From NCBI RefSeq assembly GCF_000455265.1, contig NZ_HG005142.1, positions 1-55,776 on the forward strand: 55,776 nt of DNA, given 5' to 3'. The DNA is from Paenibacillus antibioticophila (GTDB lineage: Bacteria > Bacillota > Bacilli > Paenibacillales > Paenibacillaceae). A program made the translations under genes and the position numbers. Shown here one piece after another: positions 46,655 to 55,776 of the stretch. How positions within the stretch are numbered: position 1 is the first letter of the stretch; each line of letters opens with the position of its first letter. The notes below the pieces were generated by a model, which worked only from the letters and a program-made list of their open reading frames with translations, was not told where the DNA came from and ran no database searches.

Positions 46655-47530
46655 TTAACCCTTGACCGCACCAATCATGACACCCTTAACGAAATACTTC
46701 TGCAGAAAAGGATATACGAGCAGCATCGGAATGAGCATCACGAACAATGCAGCGGCCTTGATTGATTCCGGGGTCATCTGCTGCACACTCTCCGATTGGA
46801 GATTATTCATCTCCTGCAGCATCGTCTGACTCTGCACCATCTGTTGAACCATCACTGCAAGGTTATATTTGGTCGTATCGTGAATAAAAATCATCACACT
46901 GTAAAAGGAATTCCAATAACCGACCGCATAGAATAGCGTCAAGGTTGCAATGACCGGCATAGATAATGGCAGTACGATTCGCAGCAGCTGTCGGTACTCT
47001 CCGCAACCATCTATCTTGGCCGACTCGATCACCTCTTCAGGAATGCTTTCGAAGAAGGTTCGCATGACCAGCATATTGTACGTGCTAACCAGCCCCGTCA
47101 GCCACAATGCCCAATAACTGTTGATCAGCCCCAATGCCTTCAGGACGAGAAAGGTCGGGATCGTTCCGCCGCCGAATAGCATGGTGAAGACAATGATCAA
47201 CGTAAGTGTTCTCCGTGCATAGAAATACCGTTTGGATAACGGATAGGCCGCCATGATCGTAAAGAGCATACTCAGACCTACCCCGACAACTGTAAGAATG
47301 ACACTGTTCGTAAACGCTTCCACAATTCGCGTGCCCACAAACAGCGAGCGATAAGTCTCGAAGCTCCAGCCCACCGGCCACAGCGTAACAGTCCCGGACA
47401 GGATTGCATGATTATCACTCAAGGATACAGCCATCAGATGAATAAGCGGCAGCAAGCAACTGAGTCCAGCCAATGTCAGTATCACGTAATTAAATGCATA
47501 GAACCATCTTTCACCTCGTGTTGTTCTCAT
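46655..47530 (-). CDS. ABC transporter permease, LplC/YtcP-like
   Basis: Inner-membrane permease of a carbohydrate uptake transporter (CUT1 type). Six membrane helices and the EAA loop with ESAKIDGCGEYRQLLRIVLP (about 184-203) for ATPase contact are seen. Length 291, ATG with AGAGGGG upstream. It pairs with the LplB-like permease just upstream. Confidence 0.9.
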   Translation of the reverse strand: MRTTRGERWFYAFNYVILTLAGLSCLLPLIHLMAVSLSDNHAILSGTVTLWPVGWSFETYRSLFVGTRIVEAFTNSVILTVVGVGLSMLFTIMAAYPLSKRYFYARRTLTLIIVFTMLFGGGTIPTFLVLKALGLINSYWALWLTGLVSTYNMLVMRTFFESIPEEVIESAKIDGCGEYRQLLRIVLPLSMPVIATLTLFYAVGYWNSFYSVMIFIHDTTKYNLAVMVQQMVQSQTMLQEMNNLQSESVQQMTPESIKAAALFVMLIPMLLVYPFLQKYFVKGVMIGAVKG

Positions 47531-47582
47531 GGCCCCTCTCTTCCTCCCTCTGTATCAGCAGCTTTCTGATTGCATATGGTCT

Positions 47583-48536
47583 CTACCACAGGCCATTGCC
47601 GAATCTCCGAGCGACCAGATTGGCGCTGAACACCAGCACAAAGCCCACGATGGATTCGAACAAGCCCATAGCCGAGGTTAAGCTGAACTGTCCGCCTTGA
47701 ATACCTACCTTGTAGATATAAGTACTGATAACCTCCGATACGTTGTACACCCCGGAATTCTGCAGGACATACACAGGATCGAAGCCTACACTCATCACAC
47801 TGCCCATCTGTAAAATCAGCAGCAGAACGATTGTAGCACTAATTCCAGGCAAGGTTATATTGATGATCTGCCGCCATTTACTGGCACCATCCATACTTGC
47901 CGCCTCGTAGAGAGAAGGGTCGATGCTTGTGATAGCAGCCAAGAAGATAATCGTGCTAAATCCGGCTTCCTTCCAGATACCAGCTCCGAGGAAAATTGTA
48001 ATCCAGGACCCCTCATCGTAGAGGAAGGGAAAGGTATTGCCCGTCATCCGCTCCAGAACGGCATTAATAATCCCATTTTGCTCGGCAAACATCGTCACTA
48101 CGATCCCGCCAACGATTACCCATGAGAAGAAATGCGGAAGATAAACGAGCGTCTGCACCCATTTTTTGAACCATTGTCTGCGTACTTCATTGAGCAGAAT
48201 AGCGAGCAGGATCGGAATCGGGAAGCCGACAACAATATTCAATACGCTAAGCACCAGTGTATTACGAATAATGTTAATTGTCTGCGGGTTGCTGAAAAGA
48301 ATCTTGAAGTTGTCCAACCCGATCCATGGACTATGAAGAATGCCGTCTGTAAAGTTGTAGTTTTTGAACGCCATGATTGCGCCGAACATCGGTACATACT
48401 TGAAGATCACGTAGAACAGGAGTACAGGCACAAATAATGAGAGCAACGGCAGGTTTTCTCTGAATCTCCGCTTGGTCTCACGTCGGCGCTGGACATGATT
48501 ACGCAACTCCAGTGCACCGCCAGTTGAGTCTGCCAC
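47583..48536 (-). CDS. ABC transporter permease, LplB/YtcP-partner type
   Basis: Second permease of the CUT1 transporter. Six membrane helices, the first at about residues 28-48 (LPLLSLFVPVLLFYVIF), and an EAA loop YEAASMDGASKWRQIINITLPG are present. I took the GTG at 48536 (317 residues), since GGAGG lies six bases upstream, while the TTG at 48542 touches it. First gene of the uptake operon. Confidence 0.88.
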   Translation of the reverse strand: MADSTGGALELRNHVQRRRETKRRFRENLPLLSLFVPVLLFYVIFKYVPMFGAIMAFKNYNFTDGILHSPWIGLDNFKILFSNPQTINIIRNTLVLSVLNIVVGFPIPILLAILLNEVRRQWFKKWVQTLVYLPHFFSWVIVGGIVVTMFAEQNGIINAVLERMTGNTFPFLYDEGSWITIFLGAGIWKEAGFSTIIFLAAITSIDPSLYEAASMDGASKWRQIINITLPGISATIVLLLILQMGSVMSVGFDPVYVLQNSGVYNVSEVISTYIYKVGIQGGQFSLTSAMGLFESIVGFVLVFSANLVARRFGNGLW

Positions 48537-48745
48537 AGGCAACCTCCTTCAATCCTTAATCAGAAGAATTAAGAACAATTTTGCTTATGATGTGGTACCA
48601 CCCATACATCGACTATAGGACAGCGACTTCTTGATGAGCAATCATCAAGTTTCTGCTTATCGCCATTTGGTAGAATATTTACCTTATTCATAATTGCGTT
48701 AAATCCAGAGGATAGACGTTTTTACAAAAAACTGCTGACTCGCAG

Positions 48746-48792
48746 AAAAAAAGCCTGTATCAGTCATCCATATCGGATAACTGAACAGGCTC
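48746..48792 (-). terminator. Terminator after the AraC regulator gene
   Basis: On the minus strand AGCCTGTTCAGTTATCC, loop GATAT, GGATGACTGATACAGGCT and seven T. It overlaps the regulator stop and separates it from the transporter operon, which is therefore separately promoted. Confidence 0.88.
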
Positions 48793-51076
48793 AAAGCAAT
48801 TGATTTTCCTGCTTGCGATAATCACCAGGTGTCATGCCATAATGCTTCTTGAAGCTGCGAATAAAGGTCATCGGATTCGTATACCCTACTTGCAGTGCAA
48901 TCTGCTGAATCGCCTCATTCGTCTCCAGCAGCAGATGCTCCGCATGACTCAGGCGAACCTTGGCCAGGAAGTCAACAAATTTATCGCCGATTTCTTCACG
49001 AAACAAGGCGCTCATGTATTTGCCGCTAATCCCAAATTGCTCCTCCAGCATACTCAGTGAAAGATCCGGATTCGCATAGTGCTGCTCAATATAATGTCGC
49101 ACCTCTTGCATTCGGCTATGATGCTTGCGCGACTCGCGGTATTCCGCAAGCCGGCCGTCCATCTCGGTAAACAAAGCCGTGAGTTGCTGCCTGGTCTCTT
49201 CAATCGTCTCCATCCCTTGTAATATACGCTCCAGAACCGGATACAGATCATTATTCCATAGCGACTGTCCCTCTTCAGAGAACTCCATCAATTCTCTGCG
49301 CAGCATCTGGGTAATATGATTAATCAGATAGTATACATCGCTCTTCGCGAAGCCGCCAGCAATCAGTTCCTGGAACAGCAAATGCAGCTCGTCCTTCCAG
49401 CGCTCTTCACCAATCCGATAGGCGTGAGTGAGGGAACGAATCTTTGGAATCAGTCTATAAACCTCTCGCTGACTTTCAACTTGCAGTTCTTCATAAGCAA
49501 TCACACGTCCACTGCCTTGAATGAACTTATCATTCAGAGCCTCCTGAGCCTCCGCATGAATCAGATACAGCTGCTCCGGATCCGAGATCACCCTGCTGAG
49601 TCCAATCGAGACCGTGAAATCAAGATTGCTTCTGACCCAGTCGGACAGCTGAGCAGCAATCGCATAGACCCTCCCCTGAAGCGCTTCCATTCCATTCCTA
49701 TTCAACGAATCCCCTTGAGCAAGCGGCTCGGTTCCGTCCGTGTCGACCAGCAAAATCGTCATCCTTGGACCCTCCAGCCACTCCGCCCATATATTCACCG
49801 CATGTTGACCCGAGAGTTCTCGTACTACACTATTCATAACAAACTGAAATAAAAACTGATCACGTGTAGAATAACGATCGGCAAAATCCCCATAATGGTC
49901 GATCTCAACAATCCCAACTGACAGCTGTTTGGAAAAATCACATACTTTCAGCTTGGCAGCTTCCTTCTTCCATTCATCCCGATTCCAGATTTCGGTGCCG
50001 GCAACCAACTCACGCAGCTTGTGCCGACGCTTGAATATCAAGCTTTCTTCCTGTTCGCGCTCATATTCGAGTACCTGTCTAGTGAGATGCTGGAAAGCCT
50101 CTTCGATAATTTTCAGCTCATCCTTGGTCGGCTGCGACTGCGGCTGGAAAATCTCATGTTGGGCTGAGTGAAAGTAAACAATGCGCTGCATGATCGTATG
50201 AATTGGCTTGTATTGACTGCGTGCTGTATAGACGATCCAGGCGATGCCCAATATCAATAAAATAACGGATATCCCAAGCATCAAGGTGAACAGCCCCGAG
50301 GTGAAGGTATAAACCGAGCCATCCTGGATGCCCGTGGCGATCGTCCAGCCTGTATAGTCCGATACAATGTGATGCAATTCCTCCATCTTGTCCGGGAGCG
50401 AAGATTTGAAGATTTCCCGGCCATTGCTGCCAATTAATCTTGCACTGCTAATATCCGCCGCCTGGTTCATTTCTGCAACCAGTTGCTGCAGCTCGGATAC
50501 CTTCACATTCACAACAATAAGTCCGCTCTCACCCTTGGGAGGAGGGTAATCGCTTACTAACGAGACGACATCTCTGGACTGGTCTGAATATTTGTTACGA
50601 AGTGATCGTGCATCCGACCATTTGTGATCCCGCTCGCTGCGTTCCAGCCAATTTCGAATAAATGCCTGATCACCATGCTTGTCCAGCGGCAAATTCATCG
50701 TATCAGACAACACGGTCTCATCCGCGGCGCGATACAGATAGATCGAATCAATTAATGGTAATGACAGCTTGATCTTATCCAGTTCTCTAGAGATTTCGTA
50801 CTTATAGAAATATCGTTCGCCAAGTTCCTTCTCATAAAAATAGGCTGCGAGCTTTTCATTCTGCAGCGCCGCATTCAAAACCTGCGTCTCAACCGCCTTG
50901 AGGTTGAAATCAACGCTCTGCTGAACATGCTCTGCAAATACCCCATTGGCACGAACAACATCTTGTTTGGATTGCTGGACAGTCGACAGGAAGGTTGCTC
51001 CTAACAGCACAAAGATAATTAATAATAACAACGGCAGATAAGAAAGTACCTGTTTTTTAAACCACCATCGACTCAT
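48791..51076 (-). CDS. Membrane-anchored AraC-family regulator (YesS/YtdP-like)
   Basis: One-component transcription regulator for the sugar cluster. Two membrane segments (about 13-32 and 258-283) flank an extracellular sensor region. A cytoplasmic linker of about 350 residues and a C-terminal AraC HTH pair (about 660-757, with QQIALQVGYTNPMTFIRSFKKHYGMTPGDYRK in part) follow. Length 761. Such regulators usually sense extracellular carbohydrate or the binding protein and activate the adjacent operon. Alone between hypothetical protein and transporter; no partner kinase. Confidence 0.9.
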   Translation of the reverse strand: MSRWWFKKQVLSYLPLLLLIIFVLLGATFLSTVQQSKQDVVRANGVFAEHVQQSVDFNLKAVETQVLNAALQNEKLAAYFYEKELGERYFYKYEISRELDKIKLSLPLIDSIYLYRAADETVLSDTMNLPLDKHGDQAFIRNWLERSERDHKWSDARSLRNKYSDQSRDVVSLVSDYPPPKGESGLIVVNVKVSELQQLVAEMNQAADISSARLIGSNGREIFKSSLPDKMEELHHIVSDYTGWTIATGIQDGSVYTFTSGLFTLMLGISVILLILGIAWIVYTARSQYKPIHTIMQRIVYFHSAQHEIFQPQSQPTKDELKIIEEAFQHLTRQVLEYEREQEESLIFKRRHKLRELVAGTEIWNRDEWKKEAAKLKVCDFSKQLSVGIVEIDHYGDFADRYSTRDQFLFQFVMNSVVRELSGQHAVNIWAEWLEGPRMTILLVDTDGTEPLAQGDSLNRNGMEALQGRVYAIAAQLSDWVRSNLDFTVSIGLSRVISDPEQLYLIHAEAQEALNDKFIQGSGRVIAYEELQVESQREVYRLIPKIRSLTHAYRIGEERWKDELHLLFQELIAGGFAKSDVYYLINHITQMLRRELMEFSEEGQSLWNNDLYPVLERILQGMETIEETRQQLTALFTEMDGRLAEYRESRKHHSRMQEVRHYIEQHYANPDLSLSMLEEQFGISGKYMSALFREEIGDKFVDFLAKVRLSHAEHLLLETNEAIQQIALQVGYTNPMTFIRSFKKHYGMTPGDYRKQENQLL

Positions 51077-51204
51077 TATCCGCCTCCAATCCTATCATCC
51101 CGTCATGTTATCCGATATCCTTGTATGTTCCCATACTTCCAAATTATTGTAGGTTATTTGGACTACATCCGTCAATCCGGCTGCCCCATCCGATTTAACC
51201 TTAC

Positions 51205-51244
51205 AAAAAAAAGATCCTTCAAGGATTCCCCTGAAGAATCTTTA
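51205..51244 (-). terminator. Terminator after the 195-residue protein gene
   Basis: The minus strand reads AAGATTCTTCA, loop of about ten, TGAAGGATCTT and seven T, beginning about 20 bases past the stop. Confidence 0.85.
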
Positions 51245-51263
51245 TTCTGTATAACTGTACTTG

Positions 51264-51851
51264 TTAAGCTTCAAGTGCAAAGAGCCGGCGCGAGCAATTC
51301 CGAAGCTCGTCGTCAATCCGGTCGAGCACTTTCGGCTGGCTTGCTACAAACCGCTGATCCAGAAGCTGATTGATCCGGGTGTGGATCGACTCAATTTCCT
51401 GTTCAATGGCTTCGTTGCGATATATGCTCTGAAGTTCAGCAAGGGTATCCTTGAGCTCGAACACTAATTTGTACGATTCTCTCGAATACTCGACGATTTT
51501 ACGCACTCTGCCATTTTCATAATAATACATCATCATGAATCCGTTAAAGATTCTGGTGACCATGCCTGAGCCCTTAAAGGCAGCAAAGAGCAATCTCATA
51601 ACATTGGTCAAATGGGGCGTCTCCAAGCGGAAAGATAATTCACAGACATAGTTACCGTCTCTCAGGTCAAAAGGCAGATGAACTTCCTCCCCGCCGTCAT
51701 CCTCCAGCACCACCTCTTGACTGCCGTTATCCAGCACTTTCACCCGCTGGCGGACATGAGGATCGTACACCTTATGAATAAACTGCGACATCTGGGCTTC
51801 CGACAAACACATACTGGCGTTTACATACTCTGTGGCTAACCGCTGAGCCAT
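51264..51851 (-). CDS. Unrecognised 195-residue cytoplasmic protein
   Basis: No family recognised. The protein has no signal peptide or membrane segment. The N-terminal 120 residues look alpha/beta with DGGEEVHLPFDLRDGNYVCELSF and MRLLFAAFKGSGMVTRIFNGFMMMYYY. Residues about 130-195 are highly charged and probably helical or coiled coil (LAELQSIYRNEAIEQEIESIHTR). ATG with GAGGAGATTT upstream is a good start, and a terminator follows, so it is a real single-gene unit. Between engB and the AraC regulator. Confidence 0.75.
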   Translation of the reverse strand: MAQRLATEYVNASMCLSEAQMSQFIHKVYDPHVRQRVKVLDNGSQEVVLEDDGGEEVHLPFDLRDGNYVCELSFRLETPHLTNVMRLLFAAFKGSGMVTRIFNGFMMMYYYENGRVRKIVEYSRESYKLVFELKDTLAELQSIYRNEAIEQEIESIHTRINQLLDQRFVASQPKVLDRIDDELRNCSRRLFALEA

Positions 51852-52075
51852 AAAAATCTCCTCAATTCTTCAATTTAGCAATTATATACAGTAATTATAC
51901 AATATAACTCTGACTCCTTGCTCAACAGGTAAATCGTAAAATTGCGGCATATTTCAGGAAAAATCGGTTTGAGCCGTTTTTACATGCAAAATTATCGCAG
52001 TATGCTCACTTTCCTGCCATTCCTGCTTCAAATCCCTTCTTGATCCATCGATTTGGGGCTGTATACCTGATTAGG

Positions 52076-52693
52076 CTACAAGTTGTCCTCTTCTTGCTGC
52101 TCTGCACCGTCCTCGATAAAGGAATTAATCTGTTCCCATAGCTCGTCTCTCCCGATTCCCGCCTCCGAAGAGAAGAGCATCAGTTGATCTCCGGCCCGCA
52201 GCACAAGCGCATCCCGAATGATCTTCATATGCTTCTGCCAGCGGGACTTAGGAATTTTATCCGCCTTGGTAGCAACAACGCATACAGGTAAGTCATGATG
52301 CTTGAGCCAATCATACATCAGTTCGTCATCCTTTGACGGCGGGTGACGAAGGTCAATGATCAACAGGATAAGTCTGAGCGTCTCACGCTCAAGCAAATAC
52401 TTTTCAATCATGCCTCCCCAAGCCTGACGCTGGGTCTTCGACACTTTGGCATAGCCGTAGCCGGGGAAATCCACAAAATACAAGTCCTCATTAATCCGGT
52501 AATAATTCAGATGCTGCGTCTTGCCTGGCGTAGAGCTCGTACGGGCCAGATTCTTCCGGTTAATCATTCGGTTGATCAAGGAAGACTTCCCTACATTGGA
52601 ACGCCCTGCCAGAGCAATCTCCGGCAAGGCATCGTCAGGATATTGACTTGGTCCGACTGCGCTTATTACAAATTCAGCTTGATTTACTTTCAT
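52076..52693 (-). CDS. engB: Ribosome biogenesis GTP-binding protein EngB (YsxC)
   Basis: Essential GTPase for 50S maturation. G1 [10 protein letters not shown] (29-38), G2 around STPGKTQ, G3 DFPGYG, G4 TKAD. The 205-residue length and the ATG at 52693, giving [21 protein letters not shown], fit the family; the open frame to 52789 lies over the end of lonA. Starts about 17 bases after the lonA stop. Highly acidic end ([10 protein letters not shown]). Confidence 0.95.
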   Translation of the reverse strand: MKVNQAEFVISAVGPSQYPDDALPEIALAGRSNVGKSSLINRMINRKNLARTSSTPGKTQHLNYYRINEDLYFVDFPGYGYAKVSKTQRQAWGGMIEKYLLERETLRLILLIIDLRHPPSKDDELMYDWLKHHDLPVCVVATKADKIPKSRWQKHMKIIRDALVLRAGDQLMLFSSEAGIGRDELWEQINSFIEDGAEQQEEDNL

Positions 52694-52709
52694 ACTTCCA
52701 TTCCTCTCT

Positions 52710-55049
52710 CTAGTGCGGCCCGGACTGCTGTTCCACAAGCGCGTGCTCCAAAACCTGATCCATATGGGCCACAGGCACGAACGCCACATCTTCCTTCACA
52801 CTATCCGGAATATCGCGCAAATCGCGCTCATTATCCTTGGGCAGCAATATTTTCTTGTATCCTGCCCGATGAGCGGCAAGCGACTTCTCCTTCAGTCCTC
52901 CGATCGGCAGCACTCTTCCGCGCAGCGTGATCTCACCAGTCATTGCAACATCCTTTGATACGTGGCGTCCTGTCAGAGCGCTGATCAAGGCAGTAGCAAT
53001 CGTAATTCCGGCAGAAGGACCATCCTTTGGAATAGCTCCCTCCGGGATATGAATATGAATATCGTTTTTCTCGTGAAAATCAGAATCAATTCCAAGCTCT
53101 GTTGCCTTGGATCTCGTATAGCTAAATGCGGCTTGAGCAGACTCCTTCATCACGTCGCCCAATTTCCCTGTCAGAATCAGCTTTCCGCTGCCCGGAACCA
53201 CTGTAACCTCAATGACCAATGTTTCACCGCCAACCTCGGTCCAGGCGAGCCCGGTCACTGTTCCGATCTGGTCCTCTAATTCAGCAACCCCATAACGGAA
53301 CTTCGGAACTCCCAGATAATCCTTGATCTCTTCCGGTCCTATAGCCAGTGTTTCCTGATCTTCGGATACAATTTTCTTGGCTGCCTTTCGGCATAACGCA
53401 GCAATCTGCTGCTCCAGATTCCGAACCCCTGATTCGCGGGTGTACTCCCGAATGGTGCGAAGCAGCGCTTCCTCGCCAATTTGCAGCTGATCCGGCTCCA
53501 GACCGTGCTCGCGCTTCTGCTTAGGCAGCAAGTATCTTGTGCCGATCTGCAGCTTCTCCAGCTCGGTGTAACCCGGAATATAGAGCATTTCCATACGATC
53601 CAGCAAAGGACGGGGGATGTTATGTACCGCATTCGCTGTCGTCACAAACATCACATTGGACAGGTCAAACGGAACCTCTACAAAATGATCGCTGAATGTA
53701 TTGTTCTGTTCTGGATCCAGCACCTCAAGCAAGGCCGAAGAAGGATCTCCCCGGAAATCCGAGGCCATCTTGTCAATCTCGTCAAGCAGAAAAACAGGGT
53801 TCAGCGTTCCGGCGGTTTTCATCCCCTGGATGATCCGGCCCGGCATCGCTCCGACATAGGTACGACGATGTCCGCGAATCTCCGCCTCATCTCTCACCCC
53901 ACCGAGGGAAATTCGTACAAACTCCCTGCCTAGCGAACGGGCAATGGATCGAGCCAAAGAGGTCTTACCCACTCCGGGCGGACCGACGAGACAAAGGATC
54001 GGCCCCTTCAGCTTCTTCACCAGCTTCTGAACTGCTAAATATTCCAGGACACGTTCTTTCGGCTTCTCCAGTCCATAATGATCCTCATCCAGCACTTGCT
54101 CCGCCTTCGTCAGATCCAGATCATCCTCGGTTTTATTGCTCCATGGAAGACTCAGCAGCCAATCCACGTAATTGCGGATAACTCCGCCCTCCGCAGAGCT
54201 GGCGGGCATCTTCTCCAGACGATCGATCTCCTTGAGCGTCTTCTCACGCACTTTTTCGGGAAGGTTCTTCTCTTCTAATTGCGCCCGAAGCTCCTCGACC
54301 TCTCCGGCACGGCCCTCCTTTTCGCCCAGCTCCTTCTGGATCGCCTTCATCTGCTCACGGAGATAATATTCCTTCTGGGTCTTCTCCATTTGCTTTTTGA
54401 CCCGCTGACTGATCTTCCGCTCCAGTTCAAGCACTTCACGCTCATTGTTCAGAATATCCAGCAGCTTCTCCAGCCGCATCCGAACCTCGATCGTTTCAAG
54501 AATTTCTTGTTTATCCTTAATCTTCAGAGACAAATGGCTCGTAATTACATCAGCAAGCCGTCCAGGCTCCTCAATGTCCGATACAGCTGCCAATGTCTCC
54601 GGAGTCACTTTCTTGGACAGATTGATATAATGTTCGAACTGAGTAAGTACTGTACGCATAAGAGCATCAACCTCAGGATCGTCGGACTCCTCTTCCGGCT
54701 GTTCCTTAGCCAACACCTCATAGTACTCCTCATTATCCAGGTATTCTACAATTTCCGCCCGCTCCATCCCTTCCACCAATACACGGATGGTCCCGTTAGG
54801 GAGCTTAAGCATCTGACGAACCTTGGCGACCGTCCCGATACGAAAAATATCTTCTTGGGTCGGCTCTTCAATGTTCACTTCCGATTGAGAACACAGGAGA
54901 ATTAAGTTGTCATCGACCATCGCTTTTTCCAGCGCCTTTACGGACTTGTCACGCCCGACATCCAAATGCAGCACCATGCTCGGATACACGAGCAGGCCGC
55001 GGAGCGGCAGCAAAGGAAAACGACGGCCTTTCATTTTATGGGGTCCCAT
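52710..55049 (-). CDS. lon: ATP-dependent protease La (LonA)
   Basis: Hexameric AAA+ serine protease for protein quality control. LON substrate-binding N-domain (about 10-205), coiled coil, Walker [14 protein letters not shown] (about 355), Walker [10 protein letters not shown], and the C-terminal peptidase with Ser in KDGPSAG (about 680) and Lys in [17 protein letters not shown]. Length 779. ATG with GGAGGTG upstream. Confidence 0.97.
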   Translation of the reverse strand: MGPHKMKGRRFPLLPLRGLLVYPSMVLHLDVGRDKSVKALEKAMVDDNLILLCSQSEVNIEEPTQEDIFRIGTVAKVRQMLKLPNGTIRVLVEGMERAEIVEYLDNEEYYEVLAKEQPEEESDDPEVDALMRTVLTQFEHYINLSKKVTPETLAAVSDIEEPGRLADVITSHLSLKIKDKQEILETIEVRMRLEKLLDILNNEREVLELERKISQRVKKQMEKTQKEYYLREQMKAIQKELGEKEGRAGEVEELRAQLEEKNLPEKVREKTLKEIDRLEKMPASSAEGGVIRNYVDWLLSLPWSNKTEDDLDLTKAEQVLDEDHYGLEKPKERVLEYLAVQKLVKKLKGPILCLVGPPGVGKTSLARSIARSLGREFVRISLGGVRDEAEIRGHRRTYVGAMPGRIIQGMKTAGTLNPVFLLDEIDKMASDFRGDPSSALLEVLDPEQNNTFSDHFVEVPFDLSNVMFVTTANAVHNIPRPLLDRMEMLYIPGYTELEKLQIGTRYLLPKQKREHGLEPDQLQIGEEALLRTIREYTRESGVRNLEQQIAALCRKAAKKIVSEDQETLAIGPEEIKDYLGVPKFRYGVAELEDQIGTVTGLAWTEVGGETLVIEVTVVPGSGKLILTGKLGDVMKESAQAAFSYTRSKATELGIDSDFHEKNDIHIHIPEGAIPKDGPSAGITIATALISALTGRHVSKDVAMTGEITLRGRVLPIGGLKEKSLAAHRAGYKKILLPKDNERDLRDIPDSVKEDVAFVPVAHMDQVLEHALVEQQSGPH

Positions 55050-55171
55050 CGCTATGCACCTCCAACGTTCCCTTCAGTAATGTTCAAAATCCGGCCTTTG
55101 TTCACGCAGCAGATTCTAATGAAAAAACGGCCTCGCATCTTGAACTCATTTTTCTTCGTAATTTCATACCT

Positions 55172-55201
55172 ATTTTAGCAAAAGTGATCTTAAAACACCA
55201 A
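55172..55201 (-). promoter_or_regulatory. lonA promoter
   Basis: On the minus strand: -35 TTGGTG (55196-55201), 18-bp spacer, -10 TAAAAT (55172-55177), the latter preceded by TGC. No CtsR or CIRCE box was found in the leader. Confidence 0.45.
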
Positions 55202-55233
55202 TGAAGGCGGCCGCGCAAACCGCAACCGCCCTT
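55201..55233 (-). terminator. Possible terminator between lonB and lonA
   Basis: A GC-rich stem on the minus strand, AAGGGCGG with CCGCCTT, around a loop of about 14, starting about 15 bases past the lonB stop. The T-tract is poor and it overlaps the -35 of the lonA promoter, so this is weak. Confidence 0.35.
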
Positions 55234-55248
55234 GCAATGCCGAAATGC

Positions 55249-55776
55249 CTACATGCCTCCATTAGGGGACGGAGAATTCGCCTGCAGGAACGAAGCCGGT
55301 GTTGGCATGGGAGCAAAGAGCTCCCCTCCGGAGCTAAAGCCGATATCCTTCTCTATTTCCGGTCCGAATACATGACGAAACACCTCGCCTACCGACTCCA
55401 CAGGAATAACCCGGAGCCCTTCCAGGCCTTCAAATAACGTTTGCCAATTGTCCTTTGGAATCAGAACCGTTGTAGCACCGGCTTGAAATGCGGCCTCCAC
55501 CTTGGCCACCACGCCCCCAACCGGCTTGACCATACCATGAATGCCAATCTCGCCGGTCATCGCAATCCGATGGTCAACAGGAATCCGCCTTAGGGCGGAG
55601 GCAATAGCTGTCGTGATTGCCAACCCTGCAGATGGGCCGTCAATCGGAGTCCCGCCTGGGAAATTGATATGAATATCGTACCCTGCCGGGTCCAGCCCCA
55701 TTCGTTTCAGAACGGTGATGACATTCTCCACCGAGCCCTTGGCCATGCCCTTCCGCCGAAGGGTCCGGCTTCCGCC
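55249..55776 (-). CDS. lonB: ATP-dependent protease LonB, C-terminal fragment (cut by window edge)
   Basis: The last 175 codons of a Lon-type peptidase. The frame is open to position 55776, so the gene continues off the right edge and the ATG at 55746 is internal. Peptidase Ser in PIDGPSAGLA and Lys in GMVKPVGGVVAKVEAAFQAG are present, as in the LonB found before lonA in B. subtilis. C-terminal end FLQANSPSPNGGM. Only the protease domain is visible. Confidence 0.9.
   Translation of the reverse strand, partial: GGSRTLRRKGMAKGSVENVITVLKRMGLDPAGYDIHINFPGGTPIDGPSAGLAITTAIASALRRIPVDHRIAMTGEIGIHGMVKPVGGVVAKVEAAFQAGATTVLIPKDNWQTLFEGLEGLRVIPVESVGEVFRHVFGPEIEKDIGFSSGGELFAPMPTPASFLQANSPSPNGGM

Noticed and set aside
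48700..48745. cre-like TGTAAAAACGTCTA near the sugar operon promoter
   Set aside because: It has an extra base and poor symmetry compared with the cre consensus.
55050..55200. CtsR or CIRCE operator at lonA
   Set aside because: No GGTCAAA-type direct repeat or TTAGCACTC inverted repeat is present.

Overview
The window looks like chromosome from a Gram-positive, endospore-forming bacterium of the Paenibacillus type (Bacillota, Paenibacillaceae). Spore genes (safA, spo0B, spoIVFA, spoIVFB, spoIIB, spoVID) sit among rod-shape, division, haem and ribosomal-protein genes. Their order closely follows the Bacillus subtilis block lonB-lonA-ysxC-hem-spoVID-valS-folC-spoIIB-maf-radC-mreBCD-minCD-spoIVFAB-rplU-prp-rpmA-spo0B-obg-pheB-pheA. 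Nearly every gene is on the minus strand, so transcription runs from the right edge towards the left. The identification rests on gene content and order read by eye; no database was searched.

Layout in plus-strand coordinates. 1-300: tandem promoters and leader of an rRNA operon that lies off the left edge. 0.3-1.9 kb: safA, a spore-coat morphogen. 2.0-6.6 kb: an amino-acid operon transcribed pheB-hom-thrB-pheA-ilvE from a strong promoter preceded by two identical 10-bp palindromes. 6.7-10.2 kb: obgE, spo0B, rpmA, prp and rplU; Prp is the protease expected to trim the N-terminal extension seen on this L27. 10.2-21.3 kb: an RNase E/G-type ribonuclease, the SpoIVFB/SpoIVFA pro-sigma-K processing pair, rodA, minD, minC, mreD, mreC, mreB, radC, maf and spoIIB.

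21.4-26.3 kb is a plus-strand interruption: a complete Bce-type antimicrobial-peptide sensing and detoxification module (response regulator, intramembrane-sensing kinase, ABC ATPase, large permease) placed between spoIIB and murC, where B. subtilis has comC. 26.4-32.2 kb: valS-folC-murC behind a T-box leader with a candidate GUC (valine) specifier. 32.3-33.35 kb: about 1 kb with no gene that is a nested, imperfect giant inverted repeat. 33.4-42.9 kb: spoVID, an RluA-type pseudouridine synthase, hemL, hemB, a cobA-hemD fusion, hemC, a siroheme-synthase gene and hemA, which join the haem and siroheme branches.

43.1-51.9 kb is an accessory block between hemA and engB: speD, a GH130 glycoside phosphorylase/hydrolase, a lipoprotein binding protein with two sugar-type permeases, a membrane-anchored AraC regulator and an unrecognised 195-residue protein. 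52.1 kb to the right edge: engB (ysxC), lonA and the 3' end of lonB.

The features most worth follow-up are the 1-kb nested inverted-repeat element, the double palindrome at the pheB operon promoter, and the two accessory insertions (Bce module, GH130 uptake block) in an otherwise conserved gene order.
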